A stretch of DNA of 64,000 nucleotides from Castellaniella sp040276085 (GTDB lineage: Bacteria > Pseudomonadota > Gammaproteobacteria > Burkholderiales > Burkholderiaceae_B), in NCBI RefSeq assembly GCF_040276085.1, contig NZ_JBELOK010000001.1, forward strand, positions 371,280 to 435,279. Reading direction: 5' to 3'. Below are positions 1 through 8,793 of the stretch, one piece after another; within the stretch, counting starts at the first letter, position 1; every line of letters begins with the position of its first letter. The notes under the pieces were generated by a model. The model saw only the letters and a list, made by a program, of their open reading frames with translations, was not told the origin of the DNA and did no database searches. Made by a program: the position numbers and the translations under genes.

Positions 1-357
1 TCCAATATCCAGGAGGGTGCCGTGCTGCACGTGGATGCCGGCAAACCGCTCACCATCGGCCGCGAGGTGACCGTGGGGCACCAGGCCATGCTGCATGGCT
101 GCACCATCCAGGACGGCGCTCTGGTCGGGATCCAGGCAGTGGTACTTAATGGTGCAGTGATTGGCCGCCACAGCCTGGTGGGTGCAGGTGCCCTGGTGAC
201 CGAAGGCAAGATATTTCCCGAGCGCTCTCTGATCCTTGGCGTCCCTGCCAAGGCGGTGCGCACATTGTCAGACGACGAAGTCGCGGCACTCGAGCGCAGC
301 GCCCGCGATTACGCCGCCCGTGCCGGCCACTACCGCCAAAGCTTGCGGCCGCTTTAA
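1..357 (+). CDS. Gamma-carbonic anhydrase-like hexapeptide-repeat protein, 3' part only
   Basis: The reading frame is open from the first base, so the 5' end of the gene lies outside the window; about 118 C-terminal residues remain. They show the isoleucine-patch hexapeptide pattern of a left-handed beta helix (VTVGHQAMLHGCTI, LVGIQAVVLNGAVIG, LVGAGALVTEG), then a C-terminal helix after LGVPAKAVR. The GHQAMLHGC segment carries the His residues that bind metal in gamma-carbonic anhydrase/YrdA/PaaY-type proteins. Family members hydrate CO2 or have unknown activity; the exact substrate cannot be told. The stop codon overlaps the stop of the convergent glycosyltransferase gene by 4 bp. Confidence 0.85.
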   Translation, partial: SNIQEGAVLHVDAGKPLTIGREVTVGHQAMLHGCTIQDGALVGIQAVVLNGAVIGRHSLVGAGALVTEGKIFPERSLILGVPAKAVRTLSDDEVAALERSARDYAARAGHYRQSLRPL

Positions 358-1409
358 TTACTCACCACCCCGCGATACAACCGCAGATAGCGCTCTACCA
401 TAGCGGGTACCGAATATTCCTGCCTCACGTGGGCCTGAGCCCGTTCGGCCATTTCGCGGGCTGCATCGCGATGATCCAGCACCCAGGCCAGGCGCTGCGC
501 CAGATGCGCCGCATCACCTGCGGGCACCAGCAAACCGCGATCGGGCAACAAGATCTCCGGGTGTCCACCCACACGGGTTGCCACCACGGGTAAGCCGGCC
601 AGGCAGGCATCCAGCACACTGGTGCCCAGGGCTTCAAACCGCGAGCTGCTGACATACACATCTGCAACCGCCAGTGCATTGCCCACCTGCGACTGAAAAC
701 CAGCAAACAGATAGTGCTGTTGCAGGCCCAGCGCATCTACACGCGCACGCGCGCCAGCGGCAGCGGCACCCTCTGCACCACAATGCAAACACACCACATC
801 CGGATGTTGCTGACGCAACTGATGCACGGCTTCAATAAGCGTCAAGGGATCCTTCTCGGGGCTCAAGGCCGCAGCCGTCACCAGCACCCGGTGTCCATCG
901 AGCCCGAAGCGGGCGCGCAGGGCTTGCACTTGTGCGGGATCAGGCAGCATTGGCTGCACCGCACTGGGAATCAGCTGCACTTCCAGCCCCAAGTCTCTGG
1001 GGGCTGCCGCCGCTGCTGCGCTGATTGCGACCAGCGCATCCGCACGTGCCCATTTCCAGCGCTGCCGCCAGGGCCGCCCACCGGACTGAAATGCCGTGCG
1101 GCGGGTAAAGACCAGGGCGGCTTTAAGCACCGGCCGCAAGACAGCCAGCACAGTCATGGCCTGGGCAGTCTGGGCATGCATGACATCAAAGGATGCCCGC
1201 ACGCGCCACAGCGCGCGCAAGAGATCGGCTGTACCCCGGCAAGGCAGTATGGGGATCCCCGCTTCTTTGGCGCGTTGGGCCAGAGGCCCACCGCAACGCG
1301 CGGCCAGCCCAACCGAATGGCCGGCGGCCTGCAGCCCCTGCAAAATAAACAGCGTCTGGCGCTCGCCGCCGCGCCAGCCTTTTTCGAGGTTGATCTGCAG
1401 GATCCGCAT
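354..1409 (-). CDS. Glycosyltransferase family 4 (GT-B fold)
   Basis: A 351-residue GT-B glycosyltransferase. The N-terminal MRILQINLEKGWRGGERQ matches the glycine-rich acceptor-domain loop of GT4 enzymes. The C-terminal nucleotide-sugar domain has SSRFEALGTSVLDACL (the E-x7-E-like donor site) followed by GLPVVATRVGG and PDRGLLVPAGD. No signal peptide or membrane segment is seen, so it probably acts on the cytoplasmic face of the inner membrane, for example in lipopolysaccharide core or other glycan assembly. Donor and acceptor cannot be read from sequence. It lies 57 bp downstream of glmU, which makes UDP-GlcNAc, but whether they are co-transcribed is unknown. Confidence 0.85.
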   Translation of the reverse strand: MRILQINLEKGWRGGERQTLFILQGLQAAGHSVGLAARCGGPLAQRAKEAGIPILPCRGTADLLRALWRVRASFDVMHAQTAQAMTVLAVLRPVLKAALVFTRRTAFQSGGRPWRQRWKWARADALVAISAAAAAAPRDLGLEVQLIPSAVQPMLPDPAQVQALRARFGLDGHRVLVTAAALSPEKDPLTLIEAVHQLRQQHPDVVCLHCGAEGAAAAGARARVDALGLQQHYLFAGFQSQVGNALAVADVYVSSSRFEALGTSVLDACLAGLPVVATRVGGHPEILLPDRGLLVPAGDAAHLAQRLAWVLDHRDAAREMAERAQAHVRQEYSVPAMVERYLRLYRGVVSN

Positions 1410-1466
1410 TACATGCCGTGCAACCAGCCAGAGAACTCAATCAAACGCATGGGTTTACGCATGTAA

Positions 1467-2834
1467 TCAGGATTTGCGCACCGGACGCTTCCAGCCGGAA
1501 ATGCTTTGCTGGCGCGCACGGGAAATTGTCAACTGGCCTTCGGGGGCATCCTGCACCAGTGTGGTGCCGGCACCCAGGGTGGCGCCCCGCCCCACCGTGA
1601 CAGGCGCCACCAGCTGCGTATCCGAGCCAATAAAAGCGTCATCTTCGATGTAGGTCTGAAACTTGTTTACTCCGTCATAGTTGCAAGTGATGGTGCCCGC
1701 ACCAATATTGACGCGTTCTCCAATGACGGCATCCCCGAGATACGCCAAATGATTGGCTTTGGAGCCTCGTCCCAGACGGGTTTTTTTAAGTTCGACAAAG
1801 TTGCCCACATGCGCATCAGGGCCGACATCCGCCCCCGGACGAAGCCGCGCATACGGCCCGATACGTGCCGCCGCACCCACTTGTGCGCCTTCGAGATGCG
1901 AGTAGGCATCCAGGACAGCGCCGGCAGCAACCGAAGAATCGCGAATCACGCAGTGCGGGCCCACCCGTACGCCATCGGCCAGTTTCACGGTGCCCTCAAA
2001 CACGCAGCCCACATCAATAAAGACATCCCGGCCACACTGCAAGCTGCCGCGCAAATCAAAACGCGCCGGATCGGCCAGAGTCACCCCTTGCTCGAGCAGG
2101 CGCCTGGCCTGCTCTTCCTGCCAGATGCGCTCGAGTTGCGCCTGTTGCACCCGACTGTTGACACCGAGGGTTTCGTAGTGCGCAGCGGGTTGGGCATGAG
2201 CCACGGGAAGGTTCTCGCCAACTGCCAGGCCAACGATATCGGTGAGGTAGTACTCACCCTGGGCATTGTCGTTGGTGATCTCACCCAGCCAACGCCGCAA
2301 CGCCGCCGTGGGCGCAGCTAAAATGCCGGTATTGACTTCGTGAATGGCCTGCTCTGCCGGACTGGCATCCTTGTGCTCGACAATGCGTTGCACGCGCCCT
2401 TGTGCGTCGCGCACGATACGGCCATAACCACTGGGATCGTCCAGTGTTTCGGTAAGCAGTGCCAAGCCATTGCCCCGCGCCTGCAACAGGGCACGCAGCG
2501 TATCAACCTGCACCAAAGGTACGTCGCCGTACAACACCAGGCTGGTGTCATCGGCATCACCCTCAAGCAATTGCGGCAGTGCCTGCATCACAGCATGGCC
2601 GGTGCCCTGTTGAGGCTGCTGCAGGGCAAATTTGAGATCTTGTGTGTCGTATGCCGCCTGAACGCGATCGGCGCCATGCCCCACCACCACAACGATACGA
2701 TCGGGAGACAAGGCACGGGCGGCTGCCAGCACATGGCCGAGCATCGGTTGCCCCGCAATGGAGTGCAATACCTTGGGCAAATCAGACTGCATGCGCTTGC
2801 CCAAACCGGCAGCCAAAATAATGATGTTCAACAT
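1467..2834 (-). CDS. glmU: Bifunctional UDP-N-acetylglucosamine pyrophosphorylase / glucosamine-1-phosphate N-acetyltransferase
   Basis: GlmU acetylates glucosamine-1-phosphate and then uridylylates it to UDP-GlcNAc, the precursor of peptidoglycan and lipopolysaccharide; here it may also supply PNAG made by the pga genes. The N-terminal domain opens with LAAGLGKRMQSDLPKVLH, the uridyltransferase signature. The C-terminal left-handed beta helix has many hexapeptide repeats (VGPHCVI, IGPYARLRPGADVG) and the acetyltransferase region GAGTITCNYDG. The ATG at 2834 gives 455 residues, close to the E. coli 456; a TTG six codons upstream would add a non-conserved stretch and was not chosen. Confidence 0.97.
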   Translation of the reverse strand: MLNIIILAAGLGKRMQSDLPKVLHSIAGQPMLGHVLAAARALSPDRIVVVVGHGADRVQAAYDTQDLKFALQQPQQGTGHAVMQALPQLLEGDADDTSLVLYGDVPLVQVDTLRALLQARGNGLALLTETLDDPSGYGRIVRDAQGRVQRIVEHKDASPAEQAIHEVNTGILAAPTAALRRWLGEITNDNAQGEYYLTDIVGLAVGENLPVAHAQPAAHYETLGVNSRVQQAQLERIWQEEQARRLLEQGVTLADPARFDLRGSLQCGRDVFIDVGCVFEGTVKLADGVRVGPHCVIRDSSVAAGAVLDAYSHLEGAQVGAAARIGPYARLRPGADVGPDAHVGNFVELKKTRLGRGSKANHLAYLGDAVIGERVNIGAGTITCNYDGVNKFQTYIEDDAFIGSDTQLVAPVTVGRGATLGAGTTLVQDAPEGQLTISRARQQSISGWKRPVRKS

Positions 2835-2864
2835 AGGATTTAAAAACCGCAACGAGGCGGTGAA

Positions 2865-3536
2865 TCAGGAAAGACGGGATTTGCGGGTGTTGGTGCTGCG
2901 GCTGGCAGATGCCCTGGCGGCCGGTTTGCGGCCGGAGGCTTTGGCAGCCGGCTTGCTAGTAGCGGATTTGCTGCGTTTTGGCGCAGCCTTGCGCGCAGCG
3001 GCCTTGGGAGAGGTTGCCGCCGCGGTTGCCGCCTGGCCAGCTTCAGCCATTTCATCAATGCTGGCAGCCGTGGCCTCACGCAGATGCTCGAATTGTTGCT
3101 GCACGAGGTTCCACCAATCGGAGGCAGCCTGAACATAGGCTTGCCCGCCGGTATCCTCAGCTGCAGATGCGCTGGCGGCCTGCTTATCCTGGGCGCGGCC
3201 TTTGGGGGCACCCGCTGAAGCAAACGCGCCACCCGACAAAGATTGCAGGGTTTGCAGCGTGCTGCGCTGAATCTCCAGCCCCTGAATGGTGCTGGCCAGC
3301 ATGGTGGCATTCAGTTGCAGCCAGTTTTGCACGGTCTGCAGCTCGCGGATGCGCCGTTCGAGGTCTTCAAGAGACATCGACGGCATGCCGGCCGGGGCAT
3401 CCGGCAACTTGCCGGCCGCCATGTTTTGCCAGGCCTGGCGCATCATGTCCAGGCCCGCCAGCAGCGGGTTGCCGGCTGCCTCGCCTTGTTGGCCAAAGCC
3501 CGGAAGCACAAAAGGATTAGAAGAATCTTGAGCCAT
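2865..3536 (-). CDS. phaM: PhaM-type polyhydroxyalkanoate granule regulatory protein
   Basis: A 223-residue protein. The N-terminal half matches PhaM: SNPFVLPGFGQ, NPLLAGLDMMRQAWQNM and a helical core LEDLERRIRELQTVQNWLQLN then LASTIQGLEIQRSTL. The C-terminal third is rich in Lys, Ala, Pro and Arg (KAAARKAAPKRSKSA, KPAAKASGRKP), like histone H1-type tails. In Cupriavidus PhaM activates PHA synthase and ties granules to the nucleoid; the same role here is inferred. The ATG at 3536 was chosen because a GGAGG ribosome site sits about 11 bases upstream; the longer open frame lacks one. No other pha genes are in the window. Confidence 0.85.
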   Translation of the reverse strand: MAQDSSNPFVLPGFGQQGEAAGNPLLAGLDMMRQAWQNMAAGKLPDAPAGMPSMSLEDLERRIRELQTVQNWLQLNATMLASTIQGLEIQRSTLQTLQSLSGGAFASAGAPKGRAQDKQAASASAAEDTGGQAYVQAASDWWNLVQQQFEHLREATAASIDEMAEAGQAATAAATSPKAAARKAAPKRSKSATSKPAAKASGRKPAARASASRSTNTRKSRLS

Positions 3537-3579
3537 GATGGTGTTTACCTCCGCCAGCAGCATGCCGGCATGAATCAAA

Positions 3580-4419
3580 CTACAGATCAAGCGCAGCCGA
3601 CGCCTCCAGGCGCCGACGTAGAGAATCAAGGATACAGAGATCGGCCTCTAGGGTAAAAGCCCCTTGTGTCAGCATCGACCAGAGATCAGGCAGGGCAAGG
3701 CAGCGGAATTCAAGCACCTCACCATCCAGATTGGTGGGCGCGGCCGCTGCATCCAGGACGCAGTCACTGACACTGACATTCTCAACCTGATAACCATCCG
3801 GCAAGCGCCGGTGCATCCGCAGCACCGTACGCAAAGCCTGATGACCGGAGAGCTCGACGGCAGCCAGCCCGGCTTCTTCGTAGGATTCGCGCAACAGTGC
3901 GGCTTCAGGGTCCTCGCCGGCAGACACCAGCCCACCGGACAGGGTGTCCCACAGACCAGGATCGGTGGATTTGTTCAGTGCACGGCGAGCAACCCACAGA
4001 CGGCCATCCGGCGCCCAGGCATTGAGATGTATTGCGTGGGTCAGCAGGCCCAGCGGCCGAACAGCACCCCGCTCGATGCATCCCAGCAAGCGCCCCTCAG
4101 CCACAACGTCAAGCTGCTCGTTGCGCCAGTGGCGGATACGGCCGGCTTTTTGCAAGGCTTCCGCCAGCTCACGCAGCACCGTGTCCAGCCCGGAACGGGC
4201 CGCCATCCCGGGATTGACATGAACGGCTTCAGGCTCGATGTGGACCGCGGGGTGATCGGCGATGGCTGTGAGGACAGGACCGCTTATCCAGCCAGCCACA
4301 CGACTGCACAGCGTGACAGGACGCGCCCCGGGCGGAGGCAACTGCTGCGCGCGACGTACCAGCCGCGCGTTGCGCGCAAGGATGTCGTCGAGGGTAAAAA
4401 CCGCAGAATCGAGGCTCAT
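3580..4419 (-). CDS. Nudix hydrolase with DUF4743 N-terminal domain
   Basis: A 279-residue protein. The second half holds a full Nudix box GGLVSAGEDPEAALLRESYEE followed by AGL, fitting G-x5-E-x7-R-E-U-x-E-E-x-G-U, so it should hydrolyse a nucleoside-diphosphate-linked compound with Mg2+. The N-terminal about 120 residues (LDDILARNARLVRRAQQLPP and the RPLGLLTHAIHLNAW junction) match the DUF4743/thiamine-pyrophosphokinase-related Nudix family found in many betaproteobacteria; the substrate is unknown. The ATG at 4419 is preferred over the longer frame because the extra 21 residues are unlike the family. It is divergent from the cox operon. Confidence 0.85.
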   Translation of the reverse strand: MSLDSAVFTLDDILARNARLVRRAQQLPPPGARPVTLCSRVAGWISGPVLTAIADHPAVHIEPEAVHVNPGMAARSGLDTVLRELAEALQKAGRIRHWRNEQLDVVAEGRLLGCIERGAVRPLGLLTHAIHLNAWAPDGRLWVARRALNKSTDPGLWDTLSGGLVSAGEDPEAALLRESYEEAGLAAVELSGHQALRTVLRMHRRLPDGYQVENVSVSDCVLDAAAAPTNLDGEVLEFRCLALPDLWSMLTQGAFTLEADLCILDSLRRRLEASAALDL

Positions 4420-4514
4420 CGAAACATTGTAGTGGAAGCCTGAACCGGATAGGGAGAAACCCGGCCACCACGCGGCAAACACCGTTACACTAGGGAAAAC
4501 AGTAGCCCGCAGAA

Positions 4515-4543
4515 CTGTACAAGCCGCAACGCTTGGCTATAAT
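4515..4543 (+). promoter_or_regulatory. Candidate sigma-70 promoter of the cytochrome oxidase operon
   Basis: A perfect TATAAT lies at 4538-4543, with only a weak -35 candidate (CTGTAC at 4515-4520, 17-bp spacer). It is on the coding strand about 150 bp before coxB, in the 273-bp gap between the divergent Nudix gene and coxB. The -10 match is seen directly; promoter function is inferred. Confidence 0.4.
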
Positions 4544-4692
4544 CCCTTCAAGCTTATAAGGGCATCGCAGGCCGCAATCACTTTGATTTTACGGCCTGAC
4601 GATCCGATTTATGTGTGCAGGGCCTGTCTTTCCCTCGTGTGTCTTTGACGAAGGTCAACCCGCCCAAAGAACACACTAACCAGAGGGACAAC

Positions 4693-5853
4693 ATGAAGAT
4701 GGTCAGAAGGTTGTTGGGCATGGGTGCGCTGCTGTGGGTAAGCGCTGCAACAGCACAGGTACAGGACATTCCAGGCGGCCCGGCGGTCGACCAAATAAAC
4801 GTCACACGCGGGGTCACCCCAATCTCCCACGAGATCTACTCGCTGCACTGGATGATCATGATCATCTGTACGATCATCTTCATCGGCGTGTTCGGGACGA
4901 TGCTGTACTCCATCATCAACCACCGCAAGTCCAAGGGCTACAAGGCTGCAAAGTTTGATGAAAACCTCTCCATAGAGCTCACCTGGACGGTCATCCCGTT
5001 CCTGATCATTATCGGCATGGCCATCCCCGCCAGCCAGACGGTCGTCGCCATGAAAGACACCAGTGGCGCCGATCTCACCGTCAAGGTGACGGGCTATCAA
5101 TGGAAATGGGGCTACGAATACATCGACGGCCCCGCCACTGGTGTGCATTTCCTTTCCACGCTTTCTACCCCGCAAGCGCAAATCGACGGCACAGAGCCCA
5201 AAAGCAATACCTACCTGCTCGAAGTCGACAACCCTCTGGTGGTGCCCGTCGACAAAAAAGTTCGTATCGTGCTCACCGCCTCCGACGTCATCCACGCCTG
5301 GATGGTTCCTGATTTCGGCGTAAAGCAGGATGCTGTCCCGGGCTACCTGCGGGACACCTGGTTTCGTGCCGAAAAAGTAGGGACATACCGCGGCCAGTGT
5401 GCCGAGCTCTGCGGTAAAAACCACGCCTACATGCCTATTGTGGTCGAGGTCAAATCCGCCGAAGACTACGCCAAGTGGGCTGACGAACAAAAATCCAAGA
5501 TGGCAGCGGTTACCGAAGATCCCAACAAGAAATGGACCAAAGAAGAGCTCGTCGCCAAGGGCAAAGAAGTTTTTGCCGCCAACTGCGTCGCTTGTCACCA
5601 GGCCAACGGCCAGGGTATCCCGGGCACCTTCCCAGCACTCAACGGCAGCAAGAACTTTGTTCTGGCGCCCATGAAAGAACAAATCCTCACCGAACTCAAC
5701 GGCCACCCAGGCACCGCAATGGCGGCGTTCCGTGACCAGCTCAGCGACGTGCAACTGGCTGCTGTCATCACCTATACCCGCAACGCCTGGGATAACGCCG
5801 GACAAGGGCCCGACCCCGTCGTCCAGCCCTCGGATGTCAAGGCCCTGCGCTGA
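4693..5853 (+). CDS. coxB: Cytochrome c oxidase subunit II with fused cytochrome c domain
   Basis: Subunit II of an aa3-type terminal oxidase, 386 residues. An N-terminal signal peptide (RRLLGMGALLWVSAATAQ) is followed by two membrane helices (about residues 50-75 and 95-118) and a periplasmic cupredoxin domain. The CuA site is C236-x3-C240-x3-H244-x2-M247 (CAELCGKNHAYM). A C-terminal class I cytochrome c domain has C298-V-A-C301-H302 and a later Met, so the subunit carries its own electron entry heme (caa3-like layout, common in Burkholderiales). The ATG at 4693 follows a GAGGG ribosome site; the open frame extends further upstream without support. First gene of the cox operon. Confidence 0.97.
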   Translation: MKMVRRLLGMGALLWVSAATAQVQDIPGGPAVDQINVTRGVTPISHEIYSLHWMIMIICTIIFIGVFGTMLYSIINHRKSKGYKAAKFDENLSIELTWTVIPFLIIIGMAIPASQTVVAMKDTSGADLTVKVTGYQWKWGYEYIDGPATGVHFLSTLSTPQAQIDGTEPKSNTYLLEVDNPLVVPVDKKVRIVLTASDVIHAWMVPDFGVKQDAVPGYLRDTWFRAEKVGTYRGQCAELCGKNHAYMPIVVEVKSAEDYAKWADEQKSKMAAVTEDPNKKWTKEELVAKGKEVFAANCVACHQANGQGIPGTFPALNGSKNFVLAPMKEQILTELNGHPGTAMAAFRDQLSDVQLAAVITYTRNAWDNAGQGPDPVVQPSDVKALR

Positions 5854-5931
5854 TGACCCGCACCCCGAACACATCGATTAACTGATATTTCCGCGCCGCC
5901 AACGTGCGGCGCGTCCTCGAAGGAGGCAATA

Positions 5932-7539
5932 ATGAGCAGCGTCACCGCAGACCACATTCCGCCCACTGTAGGTCATGACGACCACGCACACCACCACGTT
6001 CCAACAGGGTGGCGGCGCTGGGTTTTCGCCACAAACCACAAAGACATCGGAACGATGTACATGATTTTCTCGTTCTGCATGTTGCTTGAGGGCGGCACTC
6101 TCGCCCTTTTGTTGCGCACCGAGCTTTTCGAGCCCGGCATCCAGTTCTTCCAGCCAGAGCTCTTCAACCAGTTCACCACCATGCATGGCCTGATCATGAT
6201 TTTCGGCGCCATCATGCCGGCCTTCGTGGGCTTTGCCAACTGGATGATTCCGCTGCAAATCGGCGCCTCTGACATGGCCTTTGCCCGGATGAACAACTTC
6301 AGCTTCTGGCTGTTGCCCGTGGGCGCCATTTTGCTGACTGCCTCGTTCTTCGTGCCGGGCGGTGCCAATGCCTCCGGCTGGACCATGTACGCGCCCTTGT
6401 CGCTGCAGATGGGCCCAGGCATGGACTTCGCCATCTTCGCCGTGCACGTGCTGGGCGCCTCGTCCATCATGGGGGCCATCAACATCATCGTCACCATCCT
6501 CAATATGCGGGCACCGGGCATGTCCCTCATGAAAATGCCCCTGTTCTGCTGGTCGTGGCTGGTTACCGCCTATCTGCTGCTGGCCGTGATGCCTGTGCTG
6601 GCTGCTGCCGTCACCATGCTACTCACCGACCGCCACTTCGGCACACACTTCTTTAACGCTGCGGGCGGCGGCGATCCGGTGCTGTATCAGCATATTTTCT
6701 GGTTCTTCGGGCACCCCGAGGTCTACATCATGATCTTGCCGGCCTTCGGCATCGTGTCGCAGATCATCCCCACCTTTGCCCGTAAACGTCTGTTTGGCTA
6801 CTCCTCCATGGTGTACGCCATCTGCGCCATCGCGATCCTGTCCTTCCTGGTCTGGGCGCACCACATGTTCACCACCGGCATGCCGGTTACCGCACAGCTG
6901 TTCTTCATGTACGGCACGATGCTGATTTCCATCCCCACCGGGGTCAAGGTGTTCAACTGGACAGCCACCATGTGGCGCGGCTCCATGACCTTCGAAACCC
7001 CCATGCTGTGGGCCATCGGCTTCATCTTCGTGTTTACCATCGGGGGTTTTACGGGTCTGGTGGTAGCCATCGCCCCCATCGACATACAGGCACAAGACAC
7101 CTACTACGTGGTGGCGCACTTCCACTATGTGCTGGTGGCCGGTTCACTATTTGCGCTCTTTGGCGCGGCCTACTACTGGCTGCCCAAGTGGTGCGGGCAC
7201 ATGTACGACGAACGCCTCGGGAAGCTGCACTTCTGGAGCAGCATGATCTCCTTCAATATCGCGTTCTTCCCGATGCACTTCCTGGGCCTGGCCGGCATGC
7301 CACGCCGCTACGCCGACTACGCCGCACAGTTCACCACCTTCCACCAGATTTCCACCATTGGTGCATTCTGGTTCGGGTTCTCGCAACTGATCTTCGTCTG
7401 GGCAGTGGTCAAGGCCGTACGCAGCAAAGGCCCCACCGTGGCGGCCAGCCCCTGGGAAAGCGCCGAAGGCCTCGAGTGGACAGTGCCTTCGCCAGCCCCT
7501 TATCACACCTTTGTCACGCCGCCGCAATACGAAGGCTGA
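5932..7539 (+). CDS. coxA: Cytochrome c oxidase subunit I
   Basis: Catalytic subunit I, 535 residues, twelve predicted membrane helices. Visible ligands are H85 in MHGLIMIF (heme a), H261 and Y265 in GHPEVY (CuB and the cross-linked Tyr, with the D-channel Glu between), H310-H311 in AHHMF (CuB), and H396 and H398 in VVAHFHYV (hemes a3 and a). The K-channel Lys is in TGVKVFNW and the D-channel Asp in GASDMAFARMN, so both proton paths appear intact. AAGGAGG lies just before the ATG. It reduces O2 to water and pumps protons across the inner membrane. Confidence 0.98.
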   Translation: MSSVTADHIPPTVGHDDHAHHHVPTGWRRWVFATNHKDIGTMYMIFSFCMLLEGGTLALLLRTELFEPGIQFFQPELFNQFTTMHGLIMIFGAIMPAFVGFANWMIPLQIGASDMAFARMNNFSFWLLPVGAILLTASFFVPGGANASGWTMYAPLSLQMGPGMDFAIFAVHVLGASSIMGAINIIVTILNMRAPGMSLMKMPLFCWSWLVTAYLLLAVMPVLAAAVTMLLTDRHFGTHFFNAAGGGDPVLYQHIFWFFGHPEVYIMILPAFGIVSQIIPTFARKRLFGYSSMVYAICAIAILSFLVWAHHMFTTGMPVTAQLFFMYGTMLISIPTGVKVFNWTATMWRGSMTFETPMLWAIGFIFVFTIGGFTGLVVAIAPIDIQAQDTYYVVAHFHYVLVAGSLFALFGAAYYWLPKWCGHMYDERLGKLHFWSSMISFNIAFFPMHFLGLAGMPRRYADYAAQFTTFHQISTIGAFWFGFSQLIFVWAVVKAVRSKGPTVAASPWESAEGLEWTVPSPAPYHTFVTPPQYEG

Positions 7540-7563
7540 CACCTATAACCACGGACACCTGAC

Positions 7564-7680
7564 ATGACCCCTGAACAACGTCGTCGCAATCGCCGCCTGG
7601 GATTGATTTTGGGCCTCTTCGCAGTGGCCATCCTGGTCTGGACGTTTGTACGCGCCAACTTGTATGGGGCTGTTGGGTGA
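7564..7680 (+). CDS. Small cytochrome oxidase-associated membrane protein, 38 aa
   Basis: A 38-codon gene too short for most gene finders. It starts with a basic cytoplasmic stretch (PEQRRRNRRLG), continues with one membrane helix (about residues 13-29, LILGLFAVAILVW) and ends NLYGAVG. A similar short protein is annotated in related betaproteobacteria as a small oxidase assembly protein; its function is not established. It lies 24 bp after coxA, and its TGA overlaps the GTG start of the next gene (GTGA), implying coupled translation. In relatives the next gene is usually cox11; here it is not. Confidence 0.75.
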   Translation: MTPEQRRRNRRLGLILGLFAVAILVWTFVRANLYGAVG

Positions 7681-7871
7681 GCACAGGTCCTGGCAGTTTC
7701 CTGAGATCGCTGCGCACCATTGCCTGGGCATTTTTGGGCTTGCGCAAGCGCTCCGGCCACGACGAAGACCTCTCCCAGATTGGGCCAGGCCATATCGTGG
7801 TAGCGGGGTTGCTGGGAGGTCTGGTTTTCGTATTGCTGCTGTTGCTGGCCGTGTGGCTGGTGGCAGCCTAG
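7677..7871 (+). CDS. DUF2970 family single-span membrane protein
   Basis: A 64-residue protein starting at GTG inside the stop of the previous gene. The N-terminal part (SFLRSLRTIAWAFLGLRKR) and the HDEDLSQIGPGHIVVAGLL segment leading into a hydrophobic C-terminus (about residues 40-64) match DUF2970, a family found beside coxC in Burkholderiales. The role is unknown; the context suggests oxidase assembly or stability. It ends 27 bp before coxC. Confidence 0.8.
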   Translation: MSTGPGSFLRSLRTIAWAFLGLRKRSGHDEDLSQIGPGHIVVAGLLGGLVFVLLLLLAVWLVAA

Positions 7872-7898
7872 AACACAAAAAAATCGAGGAGAAGCATC

Positions 7899-8774
7899 AT
7901 GACAGTGGCACAGACGGCACATAGCGGCAAGGCTCCTTACTACTACGTCCCGCCCAATTCCGTCCATCCCATCCGTGGCAGCCTCTGCATGCTGGCTACC
8001 CTGGTGGGGGCGGCCTTGTGGGTTAACAATTACACCATCGGCCCATGGCTGTGCGCGGCAGGCATCCTGTGTCTGTTCCTCGTGTTGTTTGGCTGGTTTG
8101 GTGACGCCATTCGCGAATCCGAAGGCGGGCTTAACAGCCATCACATCGACCGCTCCTATCGCTGGAGCATGACGTGGTTTATTTTCTCCGAGGTGATGTT
8201 CTTCTCGGCGTTTTTCGGCGCCCTTTGGTACACCCGCGAAGTCTCCACACCGTGGCTAAGCAACCTGGACACGCAAACACTGCTGTGGCCCGGGTTTACA
8301 GGTACCTGGCCCAATTTTGGGCCGGCAGGCACGATTGCTCCATTTGAGTCTGTTGGGCCTTTCTGGCTGCCTACCATCAACACGGCACTGCTGCTTACCT
8401 CGGGCCTTACCCTTACCATTGCGCACCACGCACTGCGTGCAGCCAATCGCAGCAAGACCATCGTCTGGCTCGGCATTACCGTGCTGCTGGGCTTCGCCTT
8501 TGTGGCCTGCCAGGCATACGAGTACCACCATGCGTACACCGAGCTCAACCTGCGGTTTACTTCAGGGGCATTTGGCGCGCTGTTCTACATGCTTACCGGT
8601 TTTCACGGGTTCCACGTGATTCTGGGCGCTACCATGCTAACCGTGATCTGGTTCCGGCTGGTGCGCGGGCACTTTACGCCGAAACATCACTTTGGCTTTG
8701 AAGGCGCCGCATGGTATTGGCACTTTGTCGACGTCGTCTGGCTGGGCCTGTATATTTTTGTTTACTGGATTTAA
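7899..8774 (+). CDS. coxC: Cytochrome c oxidase subunit III
   Basis: Subunit III, 291 residues, with seven predicted membrane helices. The N-terminus GKAPYYYVPPNSVHPIRGS and the motifs FIFSEVMFFSAFFGALWY and FYMLTGFHGFHVILGA are typical, as is the C-terminal HHFGFEGAAWYWHFVDVVWL. It stabilises subunit I and supports proton uptake but has no redox centre. A GAGGAGAAG ribosome site precedes the ATG. Its 3' end faces the minus-strand DUF2909 gene 19 bp away. Confidence 0.97.
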   Translation: MTVAQTAHSGKAPYYYVPPNSVHPIRGSLCMLATLVGAALWVNNYTIGPWLCAAGILCLFLVLFGWFGDAIRESEGGLNSHHIDRSYRWSMTWFIFSEVMFFSAFFGALWYTREVSTPWLSNLDTQTLLWPGFTGTWPNFGPAGTIAPFESVGPFWLPTINTALLLTSGLTLTIAHHALRAANRSKTIVWLGITVLLGFAFVACQAYEYHHAYTELNLRFTSGAFGALFYMLTGFHGFHVILGATMLTVIWFRLVRGHFTPKHHFGFEGAAWYWHFVDVVWLGLYIFVYWI

Positions 8775-8793
8775 GCTGTTTGGGCGTGTCGGC

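Noticed and set aside
4609..5874. 421-codon open frame antisense to coxB
   Set aside because: It mirrors the GC-rich codon pattern of coxB, has no recognisable domain and no supporting ribosome site.
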